The notes beneath the pieces were generated by a model. It did no database searches. It was not told the origin of the DNA and worked only from the letters and a program-made list of their open reading frames with translations. From Sinorhizobium glycinis (GTDB lineage Bacteria; Pseudomonadota; Alphaproteobacteria; Rhizobiales; Rhizobiaceae), in NCBI RefSeq assembly GCF_001651865.1, contig NZ_LPUX01000053.1:1240001-1304000 (forward strand): a DNA stretch of 64,000 bases. The letters are read 5' to 3'. Numbering within the stretch: the first letter of the stretch is position 1; each line of letters opens with the position of its first letter. The translations under genes and the position numbers were made by a program. Of the stretch, positions 24,907 through 35,696 are shown piece after piece.

Positions 24907-26487
24907 ATGCCGATACCGATTGGCACGATCAGGAACGCAAGCGCGCCGGGCGACGACGCCGTCCAGATCGTCCGGCGCGTCTTGCTGCCTTCCGGCCCGC
25001 GCACCGAGGCGATCCAGAAGCTGCTCGACATGCTCGGCCGTCACCTTTCCGGCAAGGAGGTTCTTCCGCGCGACGCGCTGGTGCGGCTCATGGAGGATAT
25101 TGCCCGCGTTCTCAAATTTTCGCCCTTGCCGCAGGAGACCGGCCGCGCCTTTACCCGGCGTCTGGTCGAGGCCGTGGAATCCTTGCCGCTGCCGGAACGG
25201 CTGGTGATCGAGAAGCAGCTTGGCGGCGGCAGCCTCGCGCGACGCCTCGCGGCCCTGACCCGAGGCGGACCATCGACGGGAGCGGTCTCCACCGTACCCC
25301 TGCCCGCCGGTCATACGGGCATACGGAACCTGCCGCTGCAGTTGCCGGTGGCCCAGCACCTTGGTGCCGCCCAGACGCCCCCGCCTAGCGACCTGGCGCT
25401 GCTCCAGGCAATGCTGAGGAAAACCTATGGCGCGGACGATGGGGACGCCGCCGAGCTGACGCTTCATGACACGTCGCAGGCGACCGAGCCCGGCGAGCCG
25501 ACCCGTGCGGCGCCGCAGCGGGCGCAGGACCGAGTCACGCAACCCGCGCAATCGCCGCCCGGCAACGGCGATGTTGCGGCTACGACGGCCTCCGTCAGGG
25601 CTGCTGAGGACGGCGTCGAGGCGGCCGAGGCGATGCCGCCGGCATTGCCGGACACCTCCGATAGTGTCGGTGCTACAGCTGCGGCAGGAGACGAAGCCTT
25701 GCCGGCTGGTTTCGAAGGCGGCGAAGCGGCCGGCCCCCAACAGTCGGCCGAGATGCCCGACAACGGGCCGGACCAGACTTTCGGCGAAGCGGAAACGGCG
25801 ACGATGCTAGGTTCTGCCCGGGACGCGGACGCATTCGAGACGGACGGAACCTATGGGCCGACGCGCGCAGGCGGAGACAGGCGGCTGCCGGCCCAAGCCG
25901 CGGTGGTGCGTGAGGCATTCCCGGAGCCCTCGCTCGCCGACGCCGCCGAGCTGCTGCTACAAGGCAGCCTCGACCTGCCCGACATCATGGCTGAAGACCG
26001 GCGGGTGCGGGTGCCCAGGGGCGCCGAACGGGAGCCCGTGCCGACTCGGTCGGCGCCGGCCGCGCCTGGGCCGGACGGCGCGCGGCGGGACAACGCTGCG
26101 GCGGACTCCCAGCCCATCGCCGAACCGATCGCCTCGGAAAAGACGGAGAGGCCCTCCGCCGGAACGCCTGTCGTGGAACGGCGAGCGCCGGCCGGCGAGG
26201 ACGTCGCCATGCGACAGGCGATCGCCCTCCTCGTCGAAGGCGGGCTCCCGGAAATCATTCCCTTCGCAATGGTGCCCTATCTGCCGGCGCAGGAGGAAGC
26301 GGATGACGGGCGCGACACGGCCGACCGTTCCCGCCGCGATGACAACCAGGGCGGGGCCGGCACGGATCCGGAGGATCGGAAAGAGGAGAAGGAAGGACAG
26401 GATCCCGAAGGAGGCGGCGACGATGCGGACGACCCGGAGGCGAGCGATTCCTATGACCTCTACAGCAAGCTCGGCGGGCTGGGTTAG
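24907..26487 (+). CDS. large low-complexity hypothetical protein (526 aa)
   Basis: The N-terminal third (residues 1-120) is ordered-looking, with AVQIVRRVLLPSGPRTEAIQ and RAFTRRLVEAVESLPLPERL. The middle 300 residues are Ala/Glu/Asp/Pro-rich and probably disordered. The end is very acidic (DDADDPEASDSYDLYSKLGG). No signal peptide or membrane segment. The ATG is preceded by a GGAGACGAGG stretch. I do not recognise it beyond a likely rhizobial-specific distribution. It runs convergently toward rpsA, with the rpsA terminator between. Confidence 0.7.
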   Translation: MPIPIGTIRNASAPGDDAVQIVRRVLLPSGPRTEAIQKLLDMLGRHLSGKEVLPRDALVRLMEDIARVLKFSPLPQETGRAFTRRLVEAVESLPLPERLVIEKQLGGGSLARRLAALTRGGPSTGAVSTVPLPAGHTGIRNLPLQLPVAQHLGAAQTPPPSDLALLQAMLRKTYGADDGDAAELTLHDTSQATEPGEPTRAAPQRAQDRVTQPAQSPPGNGDVAATTASVRAAEDGVEAAEAMPPALPDTSDSVGATAAAGDEALPAGFEGGEAAGPQQSAEMPDNGPDQTFGEAETATMLGSARDADAFETDGTYGPTRAGGDRRLPAQAAVVREAFPEPSLADAAELLLQGSLDLPDIMAEDRRVRVPRGAEREPVPTRSAPAAPGPDGARRDNAAADSQPIAEPIASEKTERPSAGTPVVERRAPAGEDVAMRQAIALLVEGGLPEIIPFAMVPYLPAQEEADDGRDTADRSRRDDNQGGAGTDPEDRKEEKEGQDPEGGGDDADDPEASDSYDLYSKLGGLG

Positions 26488-26557
26488 GCGCCTATCCTGA
26501 CGGCACGCTTTTGGGGCGGTTCAATGCCGGCCCCCTGGCCGTCTCGGCCTCGCCACG

Positions 26558-26588
26558 AAAAAGCCCGCGGAGATCGCTCTCCGCGGGC
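26558..26588 (-). terminator. intrinsic terminator of the aroA-cmk-rpsA operon
   Basis: An 11-bp hairpin (gcccgcggaga...tctccgcgggc) is followed, in the reading direction of rpsA, by five T. It is positioned about 25 bp after the rpsA stop. Confidence 0.9.
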
Positions 26589-26612
26589 TCATCATTTCAG
26601 GCCTGGCAGCGA

Positions 26613-28319
26613 TTACTCGTTGCTCTGACGGTTCTTCAGTGCTGCACCCAGGATGTCGCCGAGCGAGGCGCCCGAGTCGGACGAGCCGAACTGAGCGACC
26701 GCTTCCTTCTCTTCCGCGATTTCCAGAGCCTTGATCGACAGCTGGATCTTGCGGTCCTTCTTGGAGAAGTTGGTGACGCGGGCGTCGACAACCTGACCAA
26801 CCGAGAAGCGCTCCGGACGCTGTTCGTCACGGTCACGCGACAGATCGGCGCGGCGGATGAACGAGGTGATGTCTTCGTGGTTGACGAGCTTCACTTCGAT
26901 GCCGCCATCGTTGACGCCGATGACTTCGGCCGAAACGACGGCGTTCTTGCGCAGTTCGCCGGAAGCGGCAGCTTCGCCGACCGCATCCTTGCCGAGCTGC
27001 TTGATGCCGAGCGAGATGCGCTCCTTCTCGACGTCCACATCGAGAACGACAGCACGGACGACATCGCCCTTGTTGTATTCCTCGATGACCTGCTCGCCCG
27101 GACGGTTCCAGTCGAGGTCGGAGAGGTGGACCATGCCGTCGACATCGCCGTCGAGGCCGATGAACAGGCCGAATTCGGTCTTGTTCTTGACTTCGCCTTC
27201 GACTTCGGTGCCGGCCGGATGGCTATGCGCGAATGCCTGCCACGGGTTCTCGAGCGTCTGCTTGAGGCCGAGGGAGATGCGGCGCTTGGTCGGATCGACT
27301 TCGAGAACGACCACGTCGACTTCCTGGCTAGTCGACAGGATCTTGCCGGGGTGGACGTTCTTCTTGGTCCAGGACATTTCGGAGATGTGGATCAGGCCTT
27401 CGATGCCCGGCTCCAGCTCGACGAACGCACCGTAGTCGGTGATGTTCGTGACCGTACCGGTGATCTTCTTGCCGACCGGATACTTCGCACCGATGCCATC
27501 CCACGGATCGGACTCGAGCTGCTTCATGCCGAGCGAGATGCGGTGGGTTTCCTGGTTGATGCGGATGATCTGAACCTTGACCTGCTGGCCGATGCTCAGG
27601 ATCTCCGACGGATGGTTGACGCGACGCCATGCCATGTCGGTGACGTGCAGCAAGCCGTCGATGCCGCCGAGGTCGACGAACGCACCGTAATCGGTGATGT
27701 TCTTGACGACACCTTCGACAACCTGGCCTTCCTCGAGGTTCTGAACGATTTCAGAACGCTGCTCGGCGCGCGACTCTTCGAGAACCGTGCGGCGCGAAAC
27801 GACGATATTGCCGCGGCGCTTGTCCATCTTGAGGATTTCGAAGGGCTGCGGGTTGTGCATCAGCGGGGTTACGTCGCGGATCGGACGGATGTCGACCTGC
27901 GAACGCGGCAGGAAGGCTACAGCGCCGTCGAGATCGACGGTGAAGCCGCCCTTGACCTGGTTGAAGATGATGCCTTCGACGCGTTCGCCGGCTTCGAACT
28001 TCACTTCCAGGCGCATCCAGCTCTCTTCGCGGCGAGCCTTCTCGCGCGACAGAACGGCTTCGCCGAGCGCGTTTTCGATACGCTCGACATAGACCTCGAC
28101 TTCGTCGCCGACCTTGAGCGAGCCGTCCTTGGCCTTGGCGCCGAATTCCTTCAGCGGCACGCGGCCTTCGACCTTCAGACCGACGTCGACGATGGCGACG
28201 TCCTTTTCGATCGCCGTGATGACGCCCTTGGCGACATAGCCTTCGGCGAGGTCCGTCTTGGCGAAGGACTCTTCGAGAAGTGCGGCGAAATCATCACGGG
28301 TGGGGGTGGTTGCAGACAT
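26613..28319 (-). CDS. rpsA: 30S ribosomal protein S1
   Basis: A 568-residue protein with six S1/OB repeats. Repeats are evident from the recurring TDYGAFVDLGGIDGLLHVTD, TDYGAFVELEPGIEGLIHIS and TEFGLFIGLDGDVDGMVHLS segments. It binds mRNA and docks structured leaders on the 30S subunit. The first repeats are the ribosome-anchoring ones (VIDVGLKVEGRVPLKEF-like). The start is the ATG giving MSATTPTRDDF, the conserved alphaproteobacterial beginning. It is the last gene after aroA, the M15-like gene and cmk and ends at a strong terminator; the 260-bp leader suggests an extra promoter. Confidence 0.98.
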   Translation of the reverse strand: MSATTPTRDDFAALLEESFAKTDLAEGYVAKGVITAIEKDVAIVDVGLKVEGRVPLKEFGAKAKDGSLKVGDEVEVYVERIENALGEAVLSREKARREESWMRLEVKFEAGERVEGIIFNQVKGGFTVDLDGAVAFLPRSQVDIRPIRDVTPLMHNPQPFEILKMDKRRGNIVVSRRTVLEESRAEQRSEIVQNLEEGQVVEGVVKNITDYGAFVDLGGIDGLLHVTDMAWRRVNHPSEILSIGQQVKVQIIRINQETHRISLGMKQLESDPWDGIGAKYPVGKKITGTVTNITDYGAFVELEPGIEGLIHISEMSWTKKNVHPGKILSTSQEVDVVVLEVDPTKRRISLGLKQTLENPWQAFAHSHPAGTEVEGEVKNKTEFGLFIGLDGDVDGMVHLSDLDWNRPGEQVIEEYNKGDVVRAVVLDVDVEKERISLGIKQLGKDAVGEAAASGELRKNAVVSAEVIGVNDGGIEVKLVNHEDITSFIRRADLSRDRDEQRPERFSVGQVVDARVTNFSKKDRKIQLSIKALEIAEEKEAVAQFGSSDSGASLGDILGAALKNRQSNE

Positions 28320-28498
28320 ATAATCTCCTGCTGCATCTCCTGCCGGAGACGCATATGCGCCGGGGGCTGGTGTTGAACAGGCCTGAACCCAGTCCGCCCT
28401 TTTCAAGGGCAATCCGGCGCATGGACGGAATTTCAGGCTTTGTCAGAGCGTGAAGACCATTCTGCGAATTGTCATCACGCTCTTCATTCTTTGAATTC

Positions 28499-28543
28499 GC
28501 ATGATCCATTCCGAGAACCGCTGCGCACTTTTCGGGATCATGC
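28499..28543. repeat. short palindromic repeat in the rpsA leader
   Basis: The arms gcatgatcc and gggatcatgc enclose 25 bp with a cgagaaccgctgcgcacttt core, a pattern common in intergenic rhizobial DNA. It lies between cmk and rpsA and would appear as a hairpin in the transcript of either strand. Confidence 0.6.
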
Positions 28544-28581
28544 TCGAAGACACATCCGGCCGTGGGCCGAAAAACCTTCCC

Positions 28582-29217
28582 TCAAATCTTCTTCAGGGCA
28601 GCGTCGATCAGCACCTTCGCCGCCTGGAATGCGGCCTCTATACCCATTTCGGACGTGTCGAGCAAGTGCGCATCCTCGGCGGGTTTCAGCGGGCTGTCGG
28701 CGCGGCCCATGTCGCGCTCGTCGCGTTGCTTCACGTCCTCGAAGATCGCCGCATAATCGGCCGCCCCGCCGCCGGCGATGATCTCGTCATAGCGCCGCTT
28801 CGCCCGCACCTCCGGCGAGGCCGTTACATAGAGCTTCACCGCCGCGTCCGGGCAGACGACGGTGCCGATGTCGCGCCCGTCGAGCACCGTGCCCGGTTTC
28901 TTCCGCGAAAAGTCACGCTGCGCATTGACCAGCGCCCGGCGCACTGCCGGCATCACGGCAATCTTCGACGCCGCCTCGCCGATCGCATGCGCCGAAAGCA
29001 CCGAGCGGTCGAGCCCGGCAAGCTCGACCTCGCGGGCCATCTTCTCGGCCACCGCCTCATTGTCGAGCGGCAGCCCGGCATCGAGAAGCGCCTTGGCGGT
29101 GGCGCGGTAGGTGAGCCCCGTGTCGAGATGGTGGAAGCCGTATTCCTCGGCAATCCGGCGCGAAAGCGTCCCCTTGCCGGCGGCTGCGGGCCCGTCGATG
29201 GCGATGGTAAGTGTCAT
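28582..29217 (-). CDS. cmk: cytidylate kinase
   Basis: A 211-residue kinase that phosphorylates CMP and dCMP with ATP. The P-loop is [15 protein letters not shown] (residues 7-21), CMP-binding residues are in [13 protein letters not shown] and [10 protein letters not shown], and the lid region is [20 protein letters not shown]. The start overlaps the stop of the upstream M15-like frame (ATGA), which supports translational coupling in the aroA-to-rpsA operon. Length is normal. Confidence 0.97.
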   Translation of the reverse strand: MTLTIAIDGPAAAGKGTLSRRIAEEYGFHHLDTGLTYRATAKALLDAGLPLDNEAVAEKMAREVELAGLDRSVLSAHAIGEAASKIAVMPAVRRALVNAQRDFSRKKPGTVLDGRDIGTVVCPDAAVKLYVTASPEVRAKRRYDEIIAGGGAADYAAIFEDVKQRDERDMGRADSPLKPAEDAHLLDTSEMGIEAAFQAAKVLIDAALKKI

Positions 29218-30039
29218 TTTGTAACCTGCATGTGAATATGATCGTCGTGCCGGGCTGCCCGGCAGCCCTGAAACCTGATGTTTTCCGCGGAGACGCCAAG
29301 CCTCTGCGCCAGATGGGGTTCCACGAATATCTTCTCTACGCCGAAGCCGCGGCCTTCATCGGAGAGCCACCGAAGAGCCTCCCGGGTTCGCTTTTCTTCG
29401 AGCGCCCAAGGCTGCCAGAGCGCTTGCAGGACATCCCCACCGAAACGTCAACAGGTCGTTGCGACCCTTGCATGGCAGGGCGCTATCTTCGCGTGGCTGC
29501 TCGAAGGCAAAGTAGCCGACCGGAGAGCGCGTCGCTCGGTCGAGGAAACGCCCCTCGGCATCCTGATAATAGAATGCCACGTCAAGCTTCCGACCGTCCG
29601 CATGCGACAGATGCGGCAACAGCGGAAAGCCGTCGAAAAAGGGAAAGTTCGCATCAAGCGCCAAGCTGGTCGTTCCCGGAAACGCCTCGTCCATATGCCG
29701 CGACAAAGCGAAGGCCGCCTCTCTCAATTTCGGAACCACATATTGGCGGTTCAGCACGCAATACAATGCAGTTTGCATTCGAAGGCGGGACGAACCGTCG
29801 TCGAAGCAAGGAAGCGGGACCCGGCCGAAGACGGGAGCGACGGCGTGGCTCAGGGCGGTGCCGGCCGCATACAAGCTCGCAAACAGCAGGAGAAAGGCGG
29901 TAACGCCGATCCGTCCCCTCCACAGGCGCGAAATGCAAAGCGAAAGAAGCCAGATCAGGCCGCCGATCTGCGTCAACAGCGTGAGGACCACAACGACGGC
30001 CATCGTAAGCAGCCATCCGACCGTCGCCCTTAGGCCCAT
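29214..30039 (-). pseudogene. membrane-anchored M15/LAS peptidase-like protein with a +1 frameshift
   Basis: Starts MGLRATVGWLLTMAVVVVLT with two membrane segments (about residues 8-60). The soluble part includes HADGRKLDVAFYYQD. The frame then breaks after NDLLTFRW at a run of four G (29435-29438). Skipping one G restores good sequence to the end: [35 protein letters not shown] and the final [14 protein letters not shown] with TGA overlapping the cmk ATG. The H-x-x-x-R/K-x-x-D and D-H-I-H motifs fit the zinc site of M15/LAS peptidases. Conserved coupling on both sides suggests that the restored frame is the true gene. A GTG at 30105, overlapping the aroA stop, is another possible start. Confidence 0.65.
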
Positions 30040-30101
30040 ACCACCTCGCCTTTGCAGGGATTCGGCTCCACGCGACCCCGACCGGTGTCCCGTTGTCTTG
30101 G

Positions 30102-31490
<1,389 letters not shown>

Positions 31491-31743
31491 TCAAGCGCAG
31501 CTTGGGAGTTGAAGGAGGAACCGCCGGTGTTGCGGCTCCCTAACATAAAGAGCAAAAGGGGTCATCCTCCCCCACGAAGAAAATGCGGCTTGCCCGGCCG
31601 CGAAGTTTGCCGCGGAAGTTTGCCTTTGACAGACGACACCAAGACGATTATGGGGACCGGCTAATCATCATAAGCTTGATACCTTTCCACCCGCCGGCTT
31701 TCCGGCAAGAGCCGGCTCGCCGGCCATTCAAGAGGCTTTGACT

Positions 31744-32133
31744 GTGGCAAAACCGGAACTTGGAACAAAGCGCATCGACCCGGAAACGGGGCGCAAATTC
31801 TACGATCTGAACCGTGATCCGATCGTCTCCCCCTATACGGGCAAGTCCTATCCGCTGTCCTTCTTCGAGGAGAGCTCCGTCGCCAAGGTGCTCGAGAAGG
31901 AGGAAGAGGAAGACGTCACGGAAGTCGATGCAGAGAACACCGAAGTCGAACTCGTCTCGCTCGAGGATGCCGACGAAGAGGCAGCGGGCGGCGACGACCT
32001 GCCGGATCTCGGCGATGACGACGTCGAGATCGACGGCGACGACGACGACACCTTCCTCGAGGCCGACGACGAAGACGATGATGACGACATGAGCGACCTC
32101 ATCGGCGTCTCGGACGAGGACGAGGACGTCTAA
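31744..32133 (+). CDS. TIGR02300 family protein
   Basis: A 129-residue protein with a conserved N-terminus: AKPELGTKRIDPETGRKFYD and NRDPIVSPYTGKSYPLSFF (residues 2-45), the mark of this alphaproteobacterial family. It is followed by an extremely acidic Asp/Glu tail. GTG is taken as the start; a TTG two codons before is possible. Divergent from aroA, so the 295-bp gap between them holds both promoters. Function unknown; the acidic tail suggests protein or cation binding. Confidence 0.88.
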   Translation: MAKPELGTKRIDPETGRKFYDLNRDPIVSPYTGKSYPLSFFEESSVAKVLEKEEEEDVTEVDAENTEVELVSLEDADEEAAGGDDLPDLGDDDVEIDGDDDDTFLEADDEDDDDDMSDLIGVSDEDEDV

Positions 32134-32330
32134 GACTTTCAAAAGACGCATAAAAGCCGCTCCGGCCGCAAGACGATACGGCGGCCGGGCGGATGGCCGG
32201 AAGAGAAAATAAAATCGCCCCGGCCTTCAATTTTCGGCTTGCCATCTGCCGAAAGCAGAAGTAATAAGCCGCCACTCGCCGGGCACAATGCCCGACGGTT
32301 TCCCGGAACCGGCACTGCCGGACCCTTGAT

Positions 32331-32406
<76 letters not shown>

Positions 32407-32522
32407 AAATCTTCCACTCTCAGTTAGATGCAATTGGCGAAGGCGGCGATTGCTCGTCGCGAGATGCCACTGACGATGGAATTCACAAAATCTTAACCAA
32501 GTGAGCCGAAGAGCAAATCCGC

Positions 32523-33317
32523 ATGTTCCTCGTCTCGAAAATCTTTTGGCTCGTCGCCCAGCCGCTGTCCCTGGCGTTTTTCAGCATCCTCGTCGGCGTG
32601 CTGCTCATGCTCGCCCGCTTCCGCCGCAGCGGCGGCGTTTTCGCCTCACTCGGCCTCGTGGTGCTTTTCCTCAGCCTCTTCACCACCACCGGCCCCTATT
32701 TCCTGCAGATCCTCGAGGACCGGTTTTCCCGCCCCTCGCCACCGCCGGCGGAGATCTCCTGCATCATCGTGCTCGGCGGCGCCTTCGAGAATGTGGTGAT
32801 AGCAAGCCGCGGCGGCATGGAGTTCAACCAGGCGGCGGATCGCTTCATCGAGACGGTGCGGCTCGCCGAGGCCTATCCGGCGGCACGCATCCTCGTTTCG
32901 GGCGGAGACGGCTCGATCAGCGGCGCCTATGAGGGCGATGCGCGCGCCTCGCAAGGCTTCTTCGATGCGTTCGGGATCGCCGCCGACAGGGTGATCCGCG
33001 ACGAAGACTCGCGCACGACCTTCGAGAACGCCCGCTACACCAGGGAGCTGCTCGCGGCGAACGGGCTCGGACGCTGCGCGCTGGTCACCTCGGCCTATCA
33101 TATGCCCCGCGCGGTCGGCCTCTTCCGCTCGAACGGCATCGAGGTCGTTCCCTGGCCGGCGGACTACCGGACGAGCGGCAGGGTGCGGCTCGGTTTCGAT
33201 TTCACCCAGCCCTCGCTCAACGCGCAACTGGCGACGACGGCCGCCAAGGAATGGACCGGGCTTCTCGCCTACTATCTGCTCGGCCGGACGCAAACGCTGC
33301 TGCCGGAACCGGAATAG
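32523..33317 (+). CDS. YdcF/ElyC-like DUF218 envelope protein
   Basis: A 264-residue protein with two N-terminal membrane helices (about residues 7-30 and 40-60) and a DUF218 domain (about 78-240). Family marks are CIIVLGGAFEN, RILVSGGDG and the SRTTFENARY motif (about 165-175) with ALVTSAYHMPRA. ElyC and SanA relatives affect peptidoglycan precursor or polyprenyl-phosphate metabolism at the cell envelope. Follows tRNA-Ala by about 115 bp; no partner gene is evident. Confidence 0.88.
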   Translation: MFLVSKIFWLVAQPLSLAFFSILVGVLLMLARFRRSGGVFASLGLVVLFLSLFTTTGPYFLQILEDRFSRPSPPPAEISCIIVLGGAFENVVIASRGGMEFNQAADRFIETVRLAEAYPAARILVSGGDGSISGAYEGDARASQGFFDAFGIAADRVIRDEDSRTTFENARYTRELLAANGLGRCALVTSAYHMPRAVGLFRSNGIEVVPWPADYRTSGRVRLGFDFTQPSLNAQLATTAAKEWTGLLAYYLLGRTQTLLPEPE

Positions 33318-33334
33318 GCTGCATTAAGAGAATC

Positions 33335-33555
33335 CCCCTCATCCGCCTGCCGGCACCTTCTCCCCGCAAGCGGGGCGAAGGGGGCAAGCGGCACCGTCGC
33401 GCGCTCTATCCGCGTTTTGGGGGAAGTGATTGCGGTCACTGCCGTCCCTCTCCCAGCTTGCGCGCATGCGACGAGAGGGGGTTGGAGCGGGCGCCGCGAG
33501 TCCCCTTCGCCCCGCTCGCGGGGAGAAGGTGGCCGGCAGGCCGGATGAGGGGCAA
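33335..33555. repeat. intergenic mosaic repeats, inverted pair
   Basis: A left module at 33335-33385 (cccctcatccgcctgccggc plus a C/G hairpin) and its inverse at 33502-33555 bracket about 115 bp of further GC-rich mosaic sequence. Similar to the copies at 195-360 and 53169-53333. They make up most of the 373-bp gap between the YdcF-like and TRIC genes. Confidence 0.75.
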
Positions 33556-33690
33556 GCGCGGCTACCGCGGCGCGCTGCAGCGCATGTCCTTGACCACCGA
33601 GCCTGCCGCCCGCTGACTTAATCCCGTCATTCCGGTAATGATCGCGAATAGCGTCGATCCCGGATCAGCGCCATCGCAAGCGGAGCACCC

Positions 33691-34326
33691 ATGCCGATCC
33701 TCGAAATCCTCGACTATGCCGGTGTCGCGGTGTTTGCGGCGACCGGCGCGCTTTCGGCCTCGCGCAAGCAGCTCGACATCATCGGCTACCTGTTTCTCGC
33801 CTCCGTCACCGGCATCGGCGGCGGCACGATGCGCGACGTGATCCTCGGCGCGACGCCGGTTTTCTGGGTGATGAACCCGGCCTATCTGATCGTCTGCGCT
33901 TGCGCCGGGCTCATAGTGTTCCTGACGTCGCACCGCTTCGAGTCGCGTTACCGGCTGCTCGTCTGGCTCGATGCGGTCGGGCTTTCGGCCTATTGCGTGA
34001 TGGGCGCGGCGAAGGGGCTGGCGGCGACCGGTTCGCCGATCGTTGCTCTGGTCACGGGCATGCTGACGGCGACCTTTGGCGGCATTCTTCGCGATCTCTT
34101 GGCCGGCGAACCCTCGGTGCTGCTCCGGCCGGAAATCTATGTCACCGCCGCACTAGTCGGGGCCGGCGCCTTCGTGGTGGCGACGCTCGTCGGCCTGCCG
34201 CTTGCCGCAAGTTCGGCGCTCGGGGTGGCTGCTGCCTTTGCGGTGCGCGGCGGGGCACTTCGATATGGCTGGACGCTGCCGACCGGCAAGGCCGGCCCCG
34301 GTCGCGATCCGGACGAAGTTATGTAG
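33691..34326 (+). CDS. trimeric intracellular cation channel (TRIC/YicG) family protein
   Basis: A 211-residue membrane protein with seven hydrophobic helices arranged as two repeats of three plus one. The repeat signatures GIGGGTMRDVILG (about residues 43-55) and ATFGGILRDLLAGEP (about 128-142) each contain the conserved GGG/GG-x-x-RD pattern. Prokaryotic homologues form trimeric K+-selective channels. The gene ends three bases before the stop of irr, which is on the other strand. Confidence 0.9.
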   Translation: MPILEILDYAGVAVFAATGALSASRKQLDIIGYLFLASVTGIGGGTMRDVILGATPVFWVMNPAYLIVCACAGLIVFLTSHRFESRYRLLVWLDAVGLSAYCVMGAAKGLAATGSPIVALVTGMLTATFGGILRDLLAGEPSVLLRPEIYVTAALVGAGAFVVATLVGLPLAASSALGVAAAFAVRGGALRYGWTLPTGKAGPGRDPDEVM

Positions 34327-34329
34327 ATC

Positions 34330-34752
34330 TCAGCGCTGCGTCTTGCGGCGCAACCGGACCACCACGTCGACATGGGAGATCTCCATGCCTTCCGGCGGCT
34401 CGGGGAGATTGCCGATCCGGATATTGCTCACCGGAATGTCGAGGACTTCGTTCTGGCCCTCGATGAAGAAATGGTGGTGATCCGAGACATTCGTGTCGAA
34501 ATAGGTCTTGGCGCTCTCGACGGCGAGAACGCGGATCATGCCGGCCTCGGTGAACTGGTGCAGCGTGTTGTAGACGGTCGCGAGCGATACGGGCACACCG
34601 GCCTCGACCGCCTCTTCATGCAATTCCTCGACCGTCAGGTGGCGATCGCCCTTGGCGAAAATCAGATCGGCGAGCGCGATCCGCTGGCGCGTCGGGCGCA
34701 GTCCCGAATTGCGCAGCCTCTCCTGCGAAGAGATATCCGTTGCTTTCGTCAT
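34330..34752 (-). CDS. irr: iron response regulator Irr (Fur family)
   Basis: A 140-residue Fur-superfamily repressor. The winged helix contains LRPTRQRIALADLIFAKGDR and HLTVEELHEEAVEAG, the recognition helix is SLATVYNTLHQFTEAG, and the C-terminal dimerisation part has the SDHHHFF histidine triad that binds haem in rhizobial Irr. No N-terminal haem-regulatory CP motif is visible, as in other sinorhizobia. Irr controls haem and iron genes under low iron. The ATG giving MTKATDISS is chosen over an upstream TTG. Divergent from fabA. Confidence 0.93.
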   Translation of the reverse strand: MTKATDISSQERLRNSGLRPTRQRIALADLIFAKGDRHLTVEELHEEAVEAGVPVSLATVYNTLHQFTEAGMIRVLAVESAKTYFDTNVSDHHHFFIEGQNEVLDIPVSNIRIGNLPEPPEGMEISHVDVVVRLRRKTQR

Positions 34753-35130
34753 GCGCAGCCGTTCCGATATTCCTGCCAAGTTTATGGAGTATCAGCTTGC
34801 GATATAACTTCTGGCGCCGAGGCTTTCAATAGATTCCGGTCCTGGAAGCGGCCGCAAAGGCCTGAAAATCCGCCTAAAGCGGGGGAAGGCTGGTATTTAA
34901 CTCTGGCAGACGCCACATTCATATTGTAAGCGACGGCGGAACGAGATCGCCACAGTGAGCGACATGAGGAAAAATGCGAAGGCGCTTTTTCCGCCCGCAT
35001 GTCGCTCTACTTGGAAGAACGTGCCAAACTGCAACCGGCAGCGCCCAGGGCGGGCCGCGCTTCAATTCAGGCCGAACTTGCTCTAAAGCAGGTCGGAGAA
35101 CACTTGAGACACTCGGGGAAGCAACCATTC
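34753..35130. other. 378-bp irr-fabA divergent intergenic region
   Basis: This holds the promoters of irr (leftward) and fabA-fabB-fabI (rightward). The plus strand upstream of fabA is open in the fabA frame back to 34999, but composition there is not protein-like. I cannot identify a specific operator for iron or fatty acid control. Confidence 0.4.
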
Positions 35131-35646
35131 ATGACCACCAGGCAATCCAGCTTCAGCTATGAGGAAATCCTGACCTGCGGCCGAGGCGAAATGTTTGGCC
35201 CCGGCAACGCGCAGCTGCCGCTGCCGCCGATGCTGATGTTCAACCGCATCACCGAGATCTCGGAAACCGGCGGCCCTCACGATAAGGGCTATGTGCGCGC
35301 CGAGTTCGACATCACCCCGGACCTCTGGTTCTTCCCCTGCCACTTCATGGGAGATCCGGTGATGCCGGGCTGCCTCGGCCTCGACGCCATGTGGCAGCTG
35401 ACCGGCTTCTTCCTGGGCTGGCTCGGCGAGCCCGGCAAGGGCCGGGCCCTCTCGACCGGCGAGGTGAAGTTCACCGGCATGGTGACGCCGAAGACGAAGC
35501 TGGTCGAATACGGCATCGACTTCAAGCGGGTGATGCGCGGCCGGCTGGTTCTCGGCATCGCCGACGGCTGGATGAAGGCCGACGGCGAAACGATCTACAA
35601 GGCTACCGACCTCAGGGTCGGCCTCTTCCAGGAAAAGGCCGACTGA
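35131..35646 (+). CDS. fabA: 3-hydroxydecanoyl-ACP dehydratase/isomerase
   Basis: A 171-residue hot-dog fold enzyme that dehydrates 3-hydroxydecanoyl-ACP and isomerises the product to cis-3-decenoyl-ACP, the branch point to unsaturated fatty acids. The active-site His and Asp are in [20 protein letters not shown] (about residues 67-86). The ATG giving [13 protein letters not shown] fits the family length. First gene of fabA-fabB-fabI, with 50 bp to fabB. Confidence 0.98.
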   Translation: MTTRQSSFSYEEILTCGRGEMFGPGNAQLPLPPMLMFNRITEISETGGPHDKGYVRAEFDITPDLWFFPCHFMGDPVMPGCLGLDAMWQLTGFFLGWLGEPGKGRALSTGEVKFTGMVTPKTKLVEYGIDFKRVMRGRLVLGIADGWMKADGETIYKATDLRVGLFQEKAD

Positions 35647-35696
35647 ACTGCGGGGTCTCGCCCCGCACGATTCCAACTAACAAAAGGTCATCTACC

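Noticed and set aside
26511..28376. 621-codon open frame antisense to rpsA
   Set aside because: Shadow of the S1 repeats in rpsA.
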